A stretch of 64,000 nt of DNA from Trema orientale (Eukaryota; Streptophyta; Magnoliopsida; Rosales; Cannabaceae): NCBI GenBank assembly GCA_002914845.1, contig JXTC01000270.1, positions 38,219-102,218 on the forward strand. Direction: 5' to 3'. The position numbers and the translations under genes were made by a program. Below the pieces are notes generated by a model, which made no database searches, had not been told where the DNA came from, and saw only the letters and a program-made list of their open reading frames with translations. Within the stretch, counting starts at the first letter, position 1, and each line of letters begins with the position of its first letter. Below, one piece after another: positions 46,336 to 58,885 of the stretch.

Positions 46336-48741
46336 TAACCAGCAAAAAACACTATAAGGTCTCCTAAATGGAATTTTTCATAATAAATAGCGAAGAAAAA
46401 GACAATTTGGATCTTAAATTTTTTTGTTATTGTAATAGCATTTGGTTTTTAAGATTTTATATCGTGAAATTATTTTAATTACATACTTATTTATCACAAT
46501 ATTATAGAGGAAAAAAGTATTATATTGTCTCCTGAATGAAATATTTTGCTATAATAATAAAGAAAAAAAAGGACAATTTGGGTCATATATATATATATTT
46601 ATGTTACTGTAATACCATTTGCTTTTAAGATTGTTTTGCATAAAATTGTACTAATTCTTTCCTTATTTATCTCAAAGTTATAAGTCAAAAAAATGCTATT
46701 TGGTCTCATAAACGGAATTTTTCGTAATAATAATACCGAATAAAAGGACAATTGAGATCATATTTTTTTTCTAACTATAATAGCATTTGTTTTTCAAGAA
46801 GTTTTACCATGAAATTGTAATAATTATTCCTTATTTATCTCAAAGTTGTAGGCTAAAAAAATACTATTAGGTTTCCTAAATAGAATTTTTCGTAAGAATA
46901 ATACCGAATAAAATACCAATTTGGATGATATTTTTCCTATAACTGTAATACCATACATTTTTCATTATTTTTCAGCATGAAAATGTACTAATTACTTCCT
47001 TATTTAACTCAAAGTTATAGGCCAAAAAAATACTATTCGGCATCTTGAATAGAATATTTTGCTATAATAATACTGAAGAAAAAGATATTTTGGATTATAT
47101 ATTTTTTTCTGATACTGTAATAGTATTTGTTTTTCAAGACTTTTAATCATGAAATTATACTAATTACTTCCATATTTATCTCAAAGTTATAGGCTAAAAA
47201 AATACTATATGGTCTCCTAAATAGATTTTTTCGTAACAGTAATATCGAATAAAAACACAATTTGGATCATTTTTTTTTTGTTACTGTAATACCATTTGCT
47301 TTTCAAGATTTTTTTACTATGAAATTATACTAATTACTTCCGTATTTACCTCAATGTTATAGGCTGAAAAAATACTATTAAGTTTCCTAAATAGAATTTT
47401 AAGTAATAATAATACCAAATAAAAAGCCAATTTGGATCATATTTTTTTGTTACTGTAATACCATTAGTTTTTCATGATTTTTCAGCATGAAATTGTACTT
47501 ATTACTTCCTTATTAATCTCAAAGTTATAGGCTAAAAGAATATTATTTGATCTCCTAGAATTTTTTGTGATAATAATACTAAATAAAAAGATAATTTGGA
47601 TCTTTTTTTTTTTTTTTGTTATTGTAATACCATTAGTTTTTCAATATGTAATTGTACTAATTACCTCCTTATTTATCTCAAAATTATAGGCTAAAAAAAT
47701 ATTATTTGGTCTCCTAAATGAAATTTTTCGTGATAATAATTTCGAATAAAATGCAATTTGAATCATTCTTGTTTTGTTACTGTTGATTTGTTTTTCAAGA
47801 TTTTTTATCACAAAATTGTATTAATTACTTCCTTATTTATCTCGTAAATGGAGTTTTCCATAATAATAATACTATATAAAAAGATAACTTGGATCATTTT
47901 TTTTTTTTGTTAATACTACAATACCATCTGTTTCTCAATATTTGTCATCTTGAAATTGTACTAGTTACTTTCTTATTAATCTAAAAGTTATAGACTAAAT
48001 ATTATTCCGTCTCCTAAATGAAATATTTTACTATAATAATACCGAAGAAAAAGTCAATTTGGATCATATATATTTATATATATATTTTTATTACTGCAGT
48101 AGTATTTGTTTTTGAAAAAATTTGAACATAGAATTGTACTAATTATTTCCTTATTTATCTCAAAGTTATAGGCTAAAAAAATATTATTTGCTCTCCTAAA
48201 TGGAATTTTTCATGACAATAATATAGAATAAAAAAACAATTTGGATCATTCCTATTTTCTTACCTAATACCACTTGTTTTTCAATATTTTTTACCAGGAA
48301 ATTGTATTAATTACTTACTTACTTATCTTAAAGTTATAGATTAAAAAAAAATACTATTAGCTTCCCTAAATAGAATTTTTCGTAATAATAATACCAAATA
48401 AAAACCTAATTTGAATCATATTTTTCTTGTTACTAGTACCATTAGTTTTCACGATTTTCAGCATGAAATTGTACTAATTACTATCTTGTCTATCTCAATA
48501 TTATAGGCTAAAAAAATACTATCTTTAATCCTAAATGGAATTTTCCATAATAATAATACTGTATAAAAAGACAATTTGGATAATTTTTTTTTTTTTTGCT
48601 ACTCCAATACCATATGTTTCTCAATATTTTTCAGCTTGAAATTGTACTAGTTACTTCCTTATTAATCTAAAATTTATACGCTAAAGTAATACTATTCGGT
48701 CTCCTAAATGAAATATTTTGCTATAATAATAACGAAGAAAA
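46336..48741. repeat. Tandem array of about 15 units of about 167 bp
   Basis: The unit contains TTATCTCAAAGTTATAGGCT, then AAAAAATACTATTTGGTCTCC, then GGACAATTTGGATCAT, then TACTGTAATACCATTTG. Unit starts (at the AAAAA-TACTATT block) fall near 46345, 46505, 46680, 46845, 47015, 47190, 47355, 47520, 47680, 47850 (truncated), 47990, 48165, 48335, 48495 and 48670. Very AT-rich, substitutions throughout, no ORF. Spacing near 165-170 bp is in the range of plant satellites. Confidence 0.92.
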
Positions 48742-49228
48742 TGTAATATCCGGGATTCTAATAAAACATCCAACTTCTCACAAAGAGCTAATAACAACAT
48801 GACTGTATAACATCTTTTATATTAATATCATTTATTGCACATATTTTTGAATATTTGCCTTCATATACTGATTCTATTGACCTTTGTTTACAATATAATT
48901 TTGCAATGAAATGCTCAAGTTCTGCACTTTGGTAGTAATTTGACGTGTGTTAAGTCATTATTTTCATTTGATTATTTGTCATACTGCATAATTAGACAAT
49001 ATTTAATTAAATAAGTTGATTAGTTGTTGTTTGTATATATATAATAATATTAAATAGTATATTCATTATTATTTAGCCTTACTTATCAGTACAAATATTT
49101 TCCTTTGTATTTCATATAAGAATACGTTCATTTATAAGACTATTTTTATTATAAAAAAAATTTATTAGGTTATCATTACCGTTACTTAATTAAAAAAAAA
49201 AAAGAAAAGAAAGAGAGTAAGAGGCCAC

Positions 49229-50096
49229 TTAGGAGCTGTTTGGCATCATAACTAAAAAACAGTTTTTTGTTTTTAAAAACAGAAAACTGTTTTCTGAAAA
49301 CAAGTAAGAGTGTTTGGCATTGTTCTCTGAGAACAGTTTTTAAAAACAGAGTTAAAGAAAACAGAAAATTCAGAGAACAACAAAATGTTGTTTTCAAGGT
49401 GTTTACTTAACTTTTTCTTTTTCTAAAAAAAATAAAAATTCTTTTATATGACTTTCATATACACATTTTCTTGTAACTTTCCCTCTCATAGTTCTCTCTC
49501 ATCACTTTCTCTAACTACTTTCTCTCTCCTCACTCTCTCTTATCACTTTCTCTCTCTTCATTCTCTCAATCCTCATACTCTCTCATCACTTTCTCTCTCC
49601 TCATTCTCTCTCACCATTTTCTCTCTCCTCATTCTCTCTCATCATTTTCTCTCTCTTTATATTATTCTATCACTTTCTCTCTCATTATTTTCTATCCCTT
49701 CATTTTTTTTAATCATATTATCTCTCCTCATTCTTTATTACTACTTTGTTTTTTATAACTTTTTATTTCTATATTCTCTCTTATCATTTTTCTCTCATTA
49801 TTATCTTTCATTATCTTTTCTCTTGTGACTTTCTCTCTCCTCATTCCCTTACTTGAATTTATATTTGGTCACTCTCTCTTGACTTTTTCTCTCTAAATAT
49901 TTTTTTTATAATACAAAGATGATTTTTTATATTCATATAAATTTTTTTCCTAAAAAATATTTTTAGAAAACATTTGCCAAACACCCATTGTTTTCTGAAA
50001 ACATTATAAAACAGTTTTTGTTCTCATTTCTGAAAACACAACTCTAAAAACAGAAAACAAAAAACAATGCCAAACACAATGCCAAACAGGCCCTTA
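49229..50096. mobile_element. Tourist-like (PIF/Harbinger) non-autonomous element
   Basis: The element proper is 49232-50093. It is flanked by TTA (49229-49231, 50094-50096), the target size of PIF/Harbinger. Ends are GGAGCTGTTTGGCAT and, reversed, GGGCCTGTTTGGCATTG, with extended imperfect inverted repeats rich in AACAGTTTTT and GAAAACA. The interior is a CTCTCTC-rich pyrimidine tract (49490-49900). It is absent from the 3' LTR of H at the equivalent place, so it arrived after H. Confidence 0.85.
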
Positions 50097-51762
50097 GCTG
50101 CTTAGATTTTTATATGTATTTCCTTACTGTGTACATTTCTCTCCACCATTACTAATTACTCTTCCTTTATTAATATCTCTTTCCATTTGTTTTTCTTTCG
50201 TTTTCCATCCGAAGCTATCACCCACTTTTGATATAGCTAATTCCCAATTAGATGTTCTAATAAAGGAAGTCTGAAGCCAAGAAGTTATATTTCTTTATTT
50301 GAAACACATAAAAGGTAAGATAATCATTAATGATGATTAGTTTTTCTCGAAAATTTCTTCCATATCATTGAAGTTTGGTTAATTTGAGTTTTACATTAAA
50401 ATAAATATTTATAGTATCTAAATAATTGTGTAATATCTTTAGAAATTTCTAGATTTCATGTAATTATTTGTCTTGAGTATATTTATAATCTGAGAGATAT
50501 CTTTGGACTTTGATATGGTGACCCTGGTTGTTTATTAATTTGTGTGTATGTATATTTGTTTGTAAAAGGTTAAGCATTAACGTAACAGGTTTAAATAAAA
50601 CCTATATTAATTTCTATAAATATTTATTATCCATTAATTATTGCACTAAAGCAAAAAAAAAAAAATTTTTGTCTTCGTTGATTATTTTTTCGATTGCTAT
50701 GTATACTCTCTATTATATGTATAATAAGTAGATGATAATACCGAAATTAGTTTTGTTGTAATATTGATGACACTATGATAATGTTGGTGTTACTTTTTTT
50801 TACAATCACTTGTTAGGTGATAATATTTCATCTATAAATCTAAGTTTATGTTTCTTTTAAGTTGTGTTGGTTTTATGAGCAACTGTGATTGCAATTTAAA
50901 TTTGTATTATGTGGTTAATCGCTTGGTGTTTTGCATTCTCTTTCTTAGAAACATTCTAGGAAATAGTTATTTTCAAGAAAAGTTTAAAACAAATTTTATA
51001 GCACCACATATATAAAGATATTATTTGGATAATAATAGGAGTATGTCCACTGTACGAAGTGCGAAGAGCATTTCACATAAGAAAAGAAAATTACTCATAA
51101 GCTCGATATCAAGGTAAGTAACGTCACACCTGTAATATAAGAAATTCTTTGTTTCAGTGAATCTGTGGATATATGCACATACGTATCTGTCATTCAGCTT
51201 TGCATAAGACATGAACATGTGGTGTATTTATATTGCCTGATGAGTATTAGTGAATAGGGTATAGCAGACTAGCGCCCAAATATGTGATATGGTTCCTTCG
51301 GGGATACTATAGTTCATTCGGGAACATTCTGACGGCGGTATAGGGTAGACCTCTGCTGTACATAAAATAGATTTTTTGGGACTCGAGACCTCCATATTAT
51401 TCATGATATGATATATGTTCTTTGAGTGGCTCAGTATATGAATCACGGTCTTGTCGAGCAATACAATATACACATGGATCTCAACCATAAGATTATATGT
51501 TTCGTTTCTATGCACTCTGCATCTGCATACGTTGCTTACTGAGTTTCAAACTCACAAATATTCTTACATTGTAGAGGATACTGATGATATGTGAGTTTAG
51601 AGGAGGAGCGTCAACTTTCTGACCGCAGTTTGTGTATATGAATATTTTGACGTTATAGTTTTTTGAGAGAGAATTTTGAATTTTTTTGTCTGTATATATT
51701 ATAAATGACTATATGAGAGGTCTACTATATATGTATATATGTATATATATGTTAAACTATAA

Positions 51763-51952
51763 ATATAATTAGGGCGCGTCTACAGTAGGGGCACCCCTAC
51801 GTAGGGCCCTGTCTATTCACCGTTGGATGGGAATCTGTATATAAATAGATTCTCCACAGATTCCCGTTATTCCCCACAGATTCCCATCCAACGATAATTA
51901 AGGCATGACCCTACGTAGGGACGCCCCTACCGTAGCCATCCCCATATAATTA
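51763..51952. mobile_element. 172-bp Mutator-type MITE
   Basis: The element proper is 51772-51943. The target duplication ATATAATTA (9 bp) is exact on both sides. It is nearly all inverted repeat: the left arm GGGCGCGTCTACAGTAGGGG...CGTTGGATGGGAATCTGT pairs with the right arm across a short centre, so it would fold into one long hairpin. No coding capacity. Confidence 0.9.
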
Positions 51953-52133
51953 TTAGTGAAATTTTAAACTATATATATAATTATTAGTGGAATTTTTCTA
52001 TTATTTCTAGAAAGTTTAAAAAGTTTTAATTTTCCATTATTTTATTAATCTTAGTCTAGTAATGTCTTCCAATTTTACAAAATATTTATAAAAATATCTC
52101 ATACGTATGTATGTGAAATTGGGGGATGTTATA

Positions 52134-52150
52134 ATTGATATCAGAGCTTA
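52134..52150 (+). other. Primer-binding site of element H
   Basis: ATTGATATCAGAGCTTATG follows the 5' LTR. It resembles the initiator tRNA-Met primer TGGTATCAGAGC with one change in the core. Confidence 0.7.
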
Positions 52151-52259
52151 TGTCTTAAAATAATTCTGAACACCATTCATATACACACATTGGGAAGGAA
52201 AGAATGCCTCACTCCTCTGTAAATATTTGATATATATTTTAATATCTGTTATAATTTTT

Positions 52260-53400
52260 CTTAATTGCATTTATATTCTGGTGATGATTATTATTGGCTA
52301 TAATTGAAGCTATAGATTTTGGGTATCAAAATATCAGTATAGTGACTACTCAGAGTCAAGATAATATCGATAGGGTGCAACTTCTTCATAGGTGGTAATC
52401 AGATTGAACAGCTAGCATCTTTGATACAAAACATATTGGAGCAGTATATAAGACAAGGAAATCAATCTAACCCTCCACTACCTCCACCTCAAGAGAGACT
52501 GGATATAGTGAAAGTGCTAGCGAAAGATTTAAAAAATTCAGCCTCCCACCTTTGATAGTGGTGTTGATCTGATACTGGCTAAGCAGTGGATTAGAGGACT
52601 ACCGAGTATATACTGGCTTATGCCAAGTTTCCTGACGCTGTTAAGGTTCCTTGTGCTAGTTTTATGTTGAGACATCATGCTGAATACTGGTGGGATACAA
52701 TGAGCACTATTTACGATGTTACTACTATGATTTGGGAGCAGTTTAGAGAGTTGTTCTATGAAAAGTATTTTACTGATGCCATGAGAGCCAGTAGAAGGGT
52801 AGAGTTTACCAGTCTGAAACAAGGAGAGATGTCTATTGCAGAATACATCCGAAAATTTGATGCGTTATCATGATACGCACCTCACATGATTGCCACCAGT
52901 GAGCTTAAGGTAGATCAGTTTATGTAAGGTCTCAGGAAGACTATTGTCAAGAATTTGAAATCAGGTGGAATTCTAGGTGTACTATTTGCTCAGATTGCAG
53001 ATAGGGTATTAGATGCTGAGTAAACAGAGAAAGATGTTTTGGATGAGGAAAAAATTAGGAGAAAAAAACAGGCTCGAGAAATGTAAAAGGGTTTCAGACC
53101 TGGTTTTCAAGGAAATATAGGAGGATAGACTGAGGTTTAACATCCTAAGGACATGAAAAGGAAGGCAGCTCCAGCTTAACAGACCCGACCGGATTAGGGT
53201 AAGCGTCCCAAGACTGACCAATGGACCACTACTACTACTATACCACTATGCCCATCTTGTGGGAAGAATCATTCTGGAGAGTGTTGTAAAGGTACAGGGT
53301 TATGCTATAAATATGGTAAAAATGGTCATTTTATTAAGAACTACCCTAAAATGAAAAATGATCAGAAGAAACCTGGTGGTAGGCTGTATGTTATGGCTGA
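52260..53400 (+). pseudogene. Element H gag
   Basis: Contains HHAEYWWDTMSTIYDVTTM, then WEQFRELFYEKYFTDAMRAS and FTSLKQGEMSIAEYIRKFD (52664-52873). This is the plant gypsy retrotransposon gag domain. A knuckle-like region at 53245-53345 reads CPSCGKNHSGEC and CYKYGKNGHFIKN; the second has lost two of its Cys. Several in-frame stops interrupt it. Confidence 0.85.
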
Positions 53401-53870
53401 GACAGATATTAGAGACGAGACAGAGGCAGACCCATCTATTATCATAGGTGAGATATTTATTTTTGGCATCATAGCTTAAGCATTAATAGATTTGAGATCC
53501 ACGCATTCACATGCATCATTAATATTTGTGAGGAGATTGGATCGTCCTACATATCAAATTACTCCATTTGGTATCACATTTCTCTCTGGAGAGATTATGT
53601 ATTCAGACAAAATTTTGAGAGCTTGTTCTACTGTAATGGATGACAGAGAATTGTTTGCAAACTTGATTGTACTTGATATGAATGATTATAAGATTATTTT
53701 GAGTATGGATTATCTATCGAAGTATTGTGCTAAGATTGATTGTAAAACAAGAATTGTAACATTTTGTCCTCCAGATGCTAATCAATTTATACTTGTGAGT
53801 ATTCAAAATAAAGCAAAGTTTTCTTTGATATTAGCTATGAATGCTTAGAAATTCTTAGAAAAATGTTGCA
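53401..53870 (+). pseudogene. Element H aspartic protease
   Basis: The word LIDLRSTHSHASL corresponds to the usual LIDSGATHSF active site, with Ser-Gly replaced by Leu-Arg, so the catalytic triplet is lost. ILSMDYLSKYCAKIDCKTR (53492-53848) is the typical ILGMDWL segment. An in-frame stop lies just upstream of DLRSTHS. Confidence 0.75.
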
Positions 53871-54880
53871 CAAGATATTTAGCTAGTATTGTTGATACAT
53901 CTGTTGAGCAGAAATTGAGACCAGAAGATGTGCTAGTTGTGCAAGATTTTTTTGAGGTGTTTCAAGAAGATTTGCCAAGTTTGCCACCTGTAAGAGAAAT
54001 TGACTTTGCTATTCATTTAGTACCAGGTACAATACCTATTTTTAAGACACCCTATAGGATGGCTCCAGCAGAGTTAAAGGATAAAAATTCAATTACAAGA
54101 GTTACTAAAGAAAGGATTTATGCATCCTAGCTTTTCACAAGGATTTATGCGTCCTAGCTTTTCACCATGGGGTGCACTAGTCTTATTTGTGATAAAGAAA
54201 GATAGAACTATACGATTGTACATTGACTACAAAGAGATTAACAAAGTGACAGTTAAAAATAACTATCCCTTACCGTGTATTGATGACTTGTTTGATCAGC
54301 TACAGGGTTCTTCTATATTTTCAAAAATTGATTTGAGATCTGGGTACCATCAGTTGAGAATCAAGGATGAAGATATTTCCAAGAAAGCCTTTAGAACTCG
54401 ATATAGCCATTATGAGTTTTTAGTAATGCCATTTGGTCTAACCAATGCTCTAGAAGCATTTATAGACCTAAAGAATAGCATATTTATGGAATTCCTAGAT
54501 AAATTTGTTATTGTGTTCATCGATGACATATTAATATACTCATGATCTAGAGAGGAGCATAGAGAGCATTTGAGAATCACCCTTCAAATATTGAAAAGGA
54601 AGGAGTTATGTGCTAAATTCAAGAAACACGAGTTCTAATTAGAAAAAATGTCGTTCCTTGGTCACGTTGTTTCTCAGAATGGGATTTCTGTTGACTCAGC
54701 TAAGGTTGAAGTAGTTAATAATTAGTCTAGACCTACCAATGTAATAGAAGTCAGGAGCTTTCTCGGTCTGGCAGGTTACTAGAGAAGGTTTGTTGAAGGA
54801 TTCTCCAAGATTGCAATGCCACTTACACAATTGACCAGGAAGAGCAACAAGTTCATATAAATTGATGAGTGTGAGAAGAA
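53871..54880 (+). pseudogene. Element H reverse transcriptase
   Basis: [13 protein letters not shown], then (after a short local duplication of ATGCATCCTAGCTTTTCA-like sequence at 54119-54165) [20 protein letters not shown] and [21 protein letters not shown]. The catalytic FIDD is at 54516-54527. RT copies element RNA. A stop follows ILIYS and further stops occur in the thumb and connection part. Confidence 0.88.
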
Positions 54881-55200
54881 TTTCAGGAATTAATGCAAAG
54901 ATTAATTTCAGCACTAGTTTTGATAATACCTTCTGGTACAAAAGAATTTATAATTTATAGTGATGCTTCAAAACAAGGTCTTGGATGTGTTCTTGTACAA
55001 AATGGGAAAGTTATTGCGCATGCTTCTAGACAATTGAAGGATTATGAGTGTAACTATCCTACTTATGATTTAGAATTAGCAGCAGTAGTATTCGTATTAA
55101 AAATCTAGCGGCATTACCTGTATAGGGTACATTGTGAAATCTTTACTGATCACAAAAGTTTGAAGTATCTGTTTACTAAAAAAGAATTGAATATGAGATA
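54881..55200 (+). pseudogene. Element H RNase H
   Basis: [20 protein letters not shown], then [20 protein letters not shown], the gypsy RNase H with the catalytic Asp and Glu visible. [20 protein letters not shown] follows after a stop. Confidence 0.85.
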
Positions 55201-56500
55201 ATGGCATTAGATGGAATTGGTAAAATATTATGATTGTGACATCGGTTATCATCCAGGGCAAGTCAATGTTGTGGCAGATGCACTTAGTAGGAAATCATAT
55301 GGTAATTTGGCAGCTTTACACAAGTTAGAGAAACCTCTACAGGAAAATTTATACAGATCAGGTATTGAGTTAATCACTGGTCAATTATCTGCTGTGACTT
55401 TACAATCTACTTTATTAGATAAAATTAAACAAGGCCAGAAAGAAGATCCTGAGTTAATTGGACATAAAGAATTAGTAGAGTTAGGGAAAAAGTCAGATTT
55501 CAGTATTTCCGCTGAAAAATAATCAGATTCCAGGATAGACTTTGTGTACCAGATGATAGAAATATCAAGGAAGAGATTCTAACAGAAGCATACAATACAC
55601 CATATTCAGTCCATCCAGGTACTACAAAAATATAAAATGATTTGAAAATTTATTACTGGTAGCCAAGAATGAAGAAAGGTTTTTTTTTAAGTTTGTGGAG
55701 CGTTGCTTAACATGTCAACAGGTTAAGGCTAAGCACAAGCGATGGGCAGGAGAGGTATAACCACTTCCATTATATGAATGGAAATTGGAAGAAATCACTA
55801 TGGATTTTGTAGCTGGGTTACCAAAGACAGTATCTTATTAAGATGCAGTTTGGGTTATAGTCGACAGACAAACTAAAGTAGCTCATTTTATTCCGGTTTT
55901 TATGACCTACTCCATGGATAAACTTATTGTATTGTACATTAAGGAGATAGTTAGACTTCGTGGAATTCCAGTTTCCATAATCTCAGAAAGAGATACCATA
56001 TTTACTTCAAAATTCTTGGAAAGTGTACAACGAGCTTCGGGTACTAGATTGAAATTTAATATTGCATTTCATCCTCAGATAGATGGTCAGGCTAAGAGGA
56101 CTATTCAGATTTTAGAGGATATGCTTAGAGCTTGTGTTATGGATTTCCAAGGGTCATGGAATCACTACCTACCGTTGATTGAGTCTTCCTATAATAACAG
56201 CTTTCAAATTACGATTATTGTTGCACCTTACGAAATATTATATGGTAGGAAATGTAGATCCCCGATTCACTAGGATGTGGCTGGGGAACGTCGTTATTTG
56301 GGTTCTGATGTTGTTAGAGATACAGCTGAGGTAATTGAGAATATTAGAAATCGTATGATAGTAGCTCAAAGCATGCTTTTAAAGTTTTATACAGATCCAG
56401 AGCGCCAGTCCTTATATTTTTCTGTTGGTGATAAAGTATTTCTTAAGGTTATCCCTATGAAAGGTATTAAGTCTGAGGTTCATAGGCCCGTATGAGATCC
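55201..56500 (+). pseudogene. Element H integrase
   Basis: The linker (55211-55522, GYHPGQVNVVADALSRKSYG) leads to a zinc region with HPG and CLTCQQVKAKH-like text around 55610-55735. The core has MDFVAGLPKTV (first Asp), ISERDTIFTSKF (55902-56273; Glu where the second catalytic Asp context reads SDRD, the Asp itself kept) and DGQAKRTIQILEDML, where Lys stands at the usual Ser-Glu position of the catalytic Glu. C-terminal part 56277-56495. Stops and a missing catalytic Glu make it inactive. Confidence 0.8.
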
Positions 56501-56840
56501 TCGAAAAAGTTAGGAATGTTGCTTATAAGCTTGCTTTACCCTCAGAATTATTAGGTGTGTATAACGTCTTTCATGTCTCTACGTTAAGAAATATGTATCA
56601 GACGCATCCCATGTTCTTAGACGAGAGCCATTAGAATTGGATCAAAAATTAAGCTATGAGTAACGTCCTATTCAGATTTTAGACAAAAAGGAGAAATAAT
56701 TGAGAAATAAAAAGATTCCTTTAGTAAAAGTTCTATAGCAAAATCATTCTATAGAAGAGGCAATATAGGAGTGAGAAGACGAAATGAGAAATCAACATCC
56801 AAAGTTGTTCAGTAAGCAAATTTCGAGGATGAAATTTTTA
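56501..56840 (+). pseudogene. Element H integrase tail and chromodomain remnant
   Basis: LRNKKIPLVKVL, then QNHSIEEA and EDEMRNQHPKLF with several stops. The counterpart in element I is intact. Chromodomains in this lineage are thought to steer integration to heterochromatin. Confidence 0.7.
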
Positions 56841-56855
56841 TTAGGAGGGGAGGAT

Positions 56856-57296
56856 TGTAATATCCGACATTCCAATCAAACATCCAACTCCTCACAAAGA
56901 GCCAATAATAATATGATTGCATAACATCTTTTATATTATTGTCATTTATTGCACATATTTTTGAATACTTGCCTTAATATACTGGTTCCATTGACCTTTG
57001 TTTAGCATATAATTTTACAGTGAAATGCTCGAGTTATGCTCTTTGGTAGTAATTTGATGTGTTAAGCCATTATTTTCAATTGATTATTTTTCATACTACA
57101 TAATTAGACAATATTTAATTAAATAAGTTGATTAGTTGTTGTCTGTATATATATAAAAATATTAAATAGTATTTTCATTGTTATTTAGCCTTACTTATTA
57201 GTACAAATATTTTCCTATGTGTTTCGTATAGGAATATGTTAATTTATAAGATTATTTTTATTATAAAAAAATTTATTAGGTTATCATTACCATTAC

Positions 57297-57328
<32 letters not shown>

Positions 57329-58885
57329 GAAGAAGAAAAGAATTAGAGGCCAACTTAAGAGTTAGAGGCTGACTTAGCTAAGTTGGCAATGCTTAGATTT
57401 TTATATGTATTTCCTTGCTGTGAACATTTCTCTCCACCGTTACTAATTCCTCTTCATTTATCAACATCTCTTTCCAAATTTTTTTCTTTCTTTTTCCATC
57501 CAAAGCTATCACCCACTTTCATATAGCTAATTCCCAATTAGGTGTTCTAATAAAGGAAGTTTTAAGCCAAGGAGTTATTATTCGTTTAGTTTGAAACACA
57601 TAAAAGGTAAGATAATCATTACTGATGATTAGTTTTTCTCCAAAATTTCTTATCATTGTAGATTGGTTACTTTGAGTTTTACAGTAAAATAAATGTTTAT
57701 ATTATCTAATTAATAGTGTAATATCTTTAGAAATTTCTAGATTTCATGTAATTATTTGTCCTGAGTATATTTATGATCTGAGAGATATCTTTGGACTTTG
57801 ATATGGTGACTTTGATTGTTTATTAATTTGTGTGTAAATATATATGTTTGTGAAAGGTTAAACGTTAAGGTAATAGGTTTAAATAAAACCTATATTAATT
57901 TCTATAAATATTTATTATCCATTAATTATTGCACTAAAGCAAAGATTTGTTTATTTATTTTTTTTGTTTTGGCTGATTATTTTTTCGATTGCTATGTATA
58001 CTTTCTATTATATATATAATAAGTAGATGATAATACCGAAATTAGTGCTGTTGTAATATTGATGACACTATGAGTATGTTGGTCTTACTTTTTTTTACAA
58101 TCACTTGTTAGGTGATAATATTTCATCTATAAATCTAAGATTATGTTTCTTTTTAAATTGTGTTGGCTTTATGAGCAACTATGATTGCAATTTAAATTTG
58201 TATTATGTAGTTAATCGCTTGGTGTTTTACATTCTCTTTCTTAGAAATATTCTACGAAATAGTTATTTTTAAGAAAAGTTTGAAACAAATTTTATAGCAC
58301 CACAAGCATAAAGATATTATTTGGATAATAAAAGGAGCACTCAACTGTACCAAGAATGAAGAGCATTTCATATAAAAAAAGAAAATTACCTATAAGCTCA
58401 AAATCGAGATAAGTAACATCACACCTGCAATGTAAGAAATTCTTTATTTCAGTGAATTTGTGGAATCTATGGATATAGAATCTGTAGATATATGTACATA
58501 CGTATTTGTCATTCAGCTTTGTATCAGACATGAATACGTGGTGTATTTATATTACCTGACGAGTATTAGTGAATAGGGTGTGGCGGGCTAGTATCCAAAT
58601 ATGTGATATGATTCCTTCGGAGACACTCTGGTTCCTTCGGGAATACTCTAGTCCTTTCGGATATACTATGGTTCCTTCAGGATCATTCTGATGGTAGTAT
58701 GGGGTGGACCTCTGTTGTACACAGAGGGCATTTTCTGGGGCTCGAGACCTCTATATTGCTTATAATATTTTATATGTCTCTGAGTGGCTCAGTATGCAAT
58801 TTACGGTCATGTTGGGCAACATAATATACACAGGGATCCCAACCATATGATTATCTGTTTCATATTACATGCACTCTGCATCTGC
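56856..58885 (+). repeat. Element H 3' LTR, truncated
   Basis: A purine tract (TTAGGAGGGGAGGA, 56841-56854) precedes it. It matches the 5' LTR up to CTCTGCATCTGC and then stops. It has an A-rich run at 57298-57326 and four 20-bp TTCCTTCGG units at 58611-58691. Confidence 0.85.

Larger units (their letters stand above)
48742..52133 (+). repeat. Element H 5' LTR (with two nested transposons)
   Basis: TGTAATATCC to GGGGGATGTTATA. Subtracting the Tourist-like element and the small MITE leaves about 2.3 kb. The segment after 51540 has no partner in the truncated 3' LTR. Confidence 0.85.
48742..58885 (+). mobile_element. Element H: decayed Ty3/gypsy chromovirus (Tekay/Del type)
   Basis: The 5' LTR 48742-52133 starts TGTAATATCC and the 3' LTR starts at 56856 with the same word. 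The interior, 4.7 kb, has gag, protease, RT, RNase H, integrase and a chromodomain-like tail in the gypsy order on the + strand, all with stops. It was inserted at the right edge of the tandem array. The 3' LTR is cut at about 58885, where element I begins, so no second target duplication can be read. Confidence 0.9.

Noticed and set aside
49448..49828. 126-codon frame rich in Ser, Leu and Phe
   Set aside because: Product of the CTCTCTC-rich tract inside the Tourist-like element; pure compositional bias.
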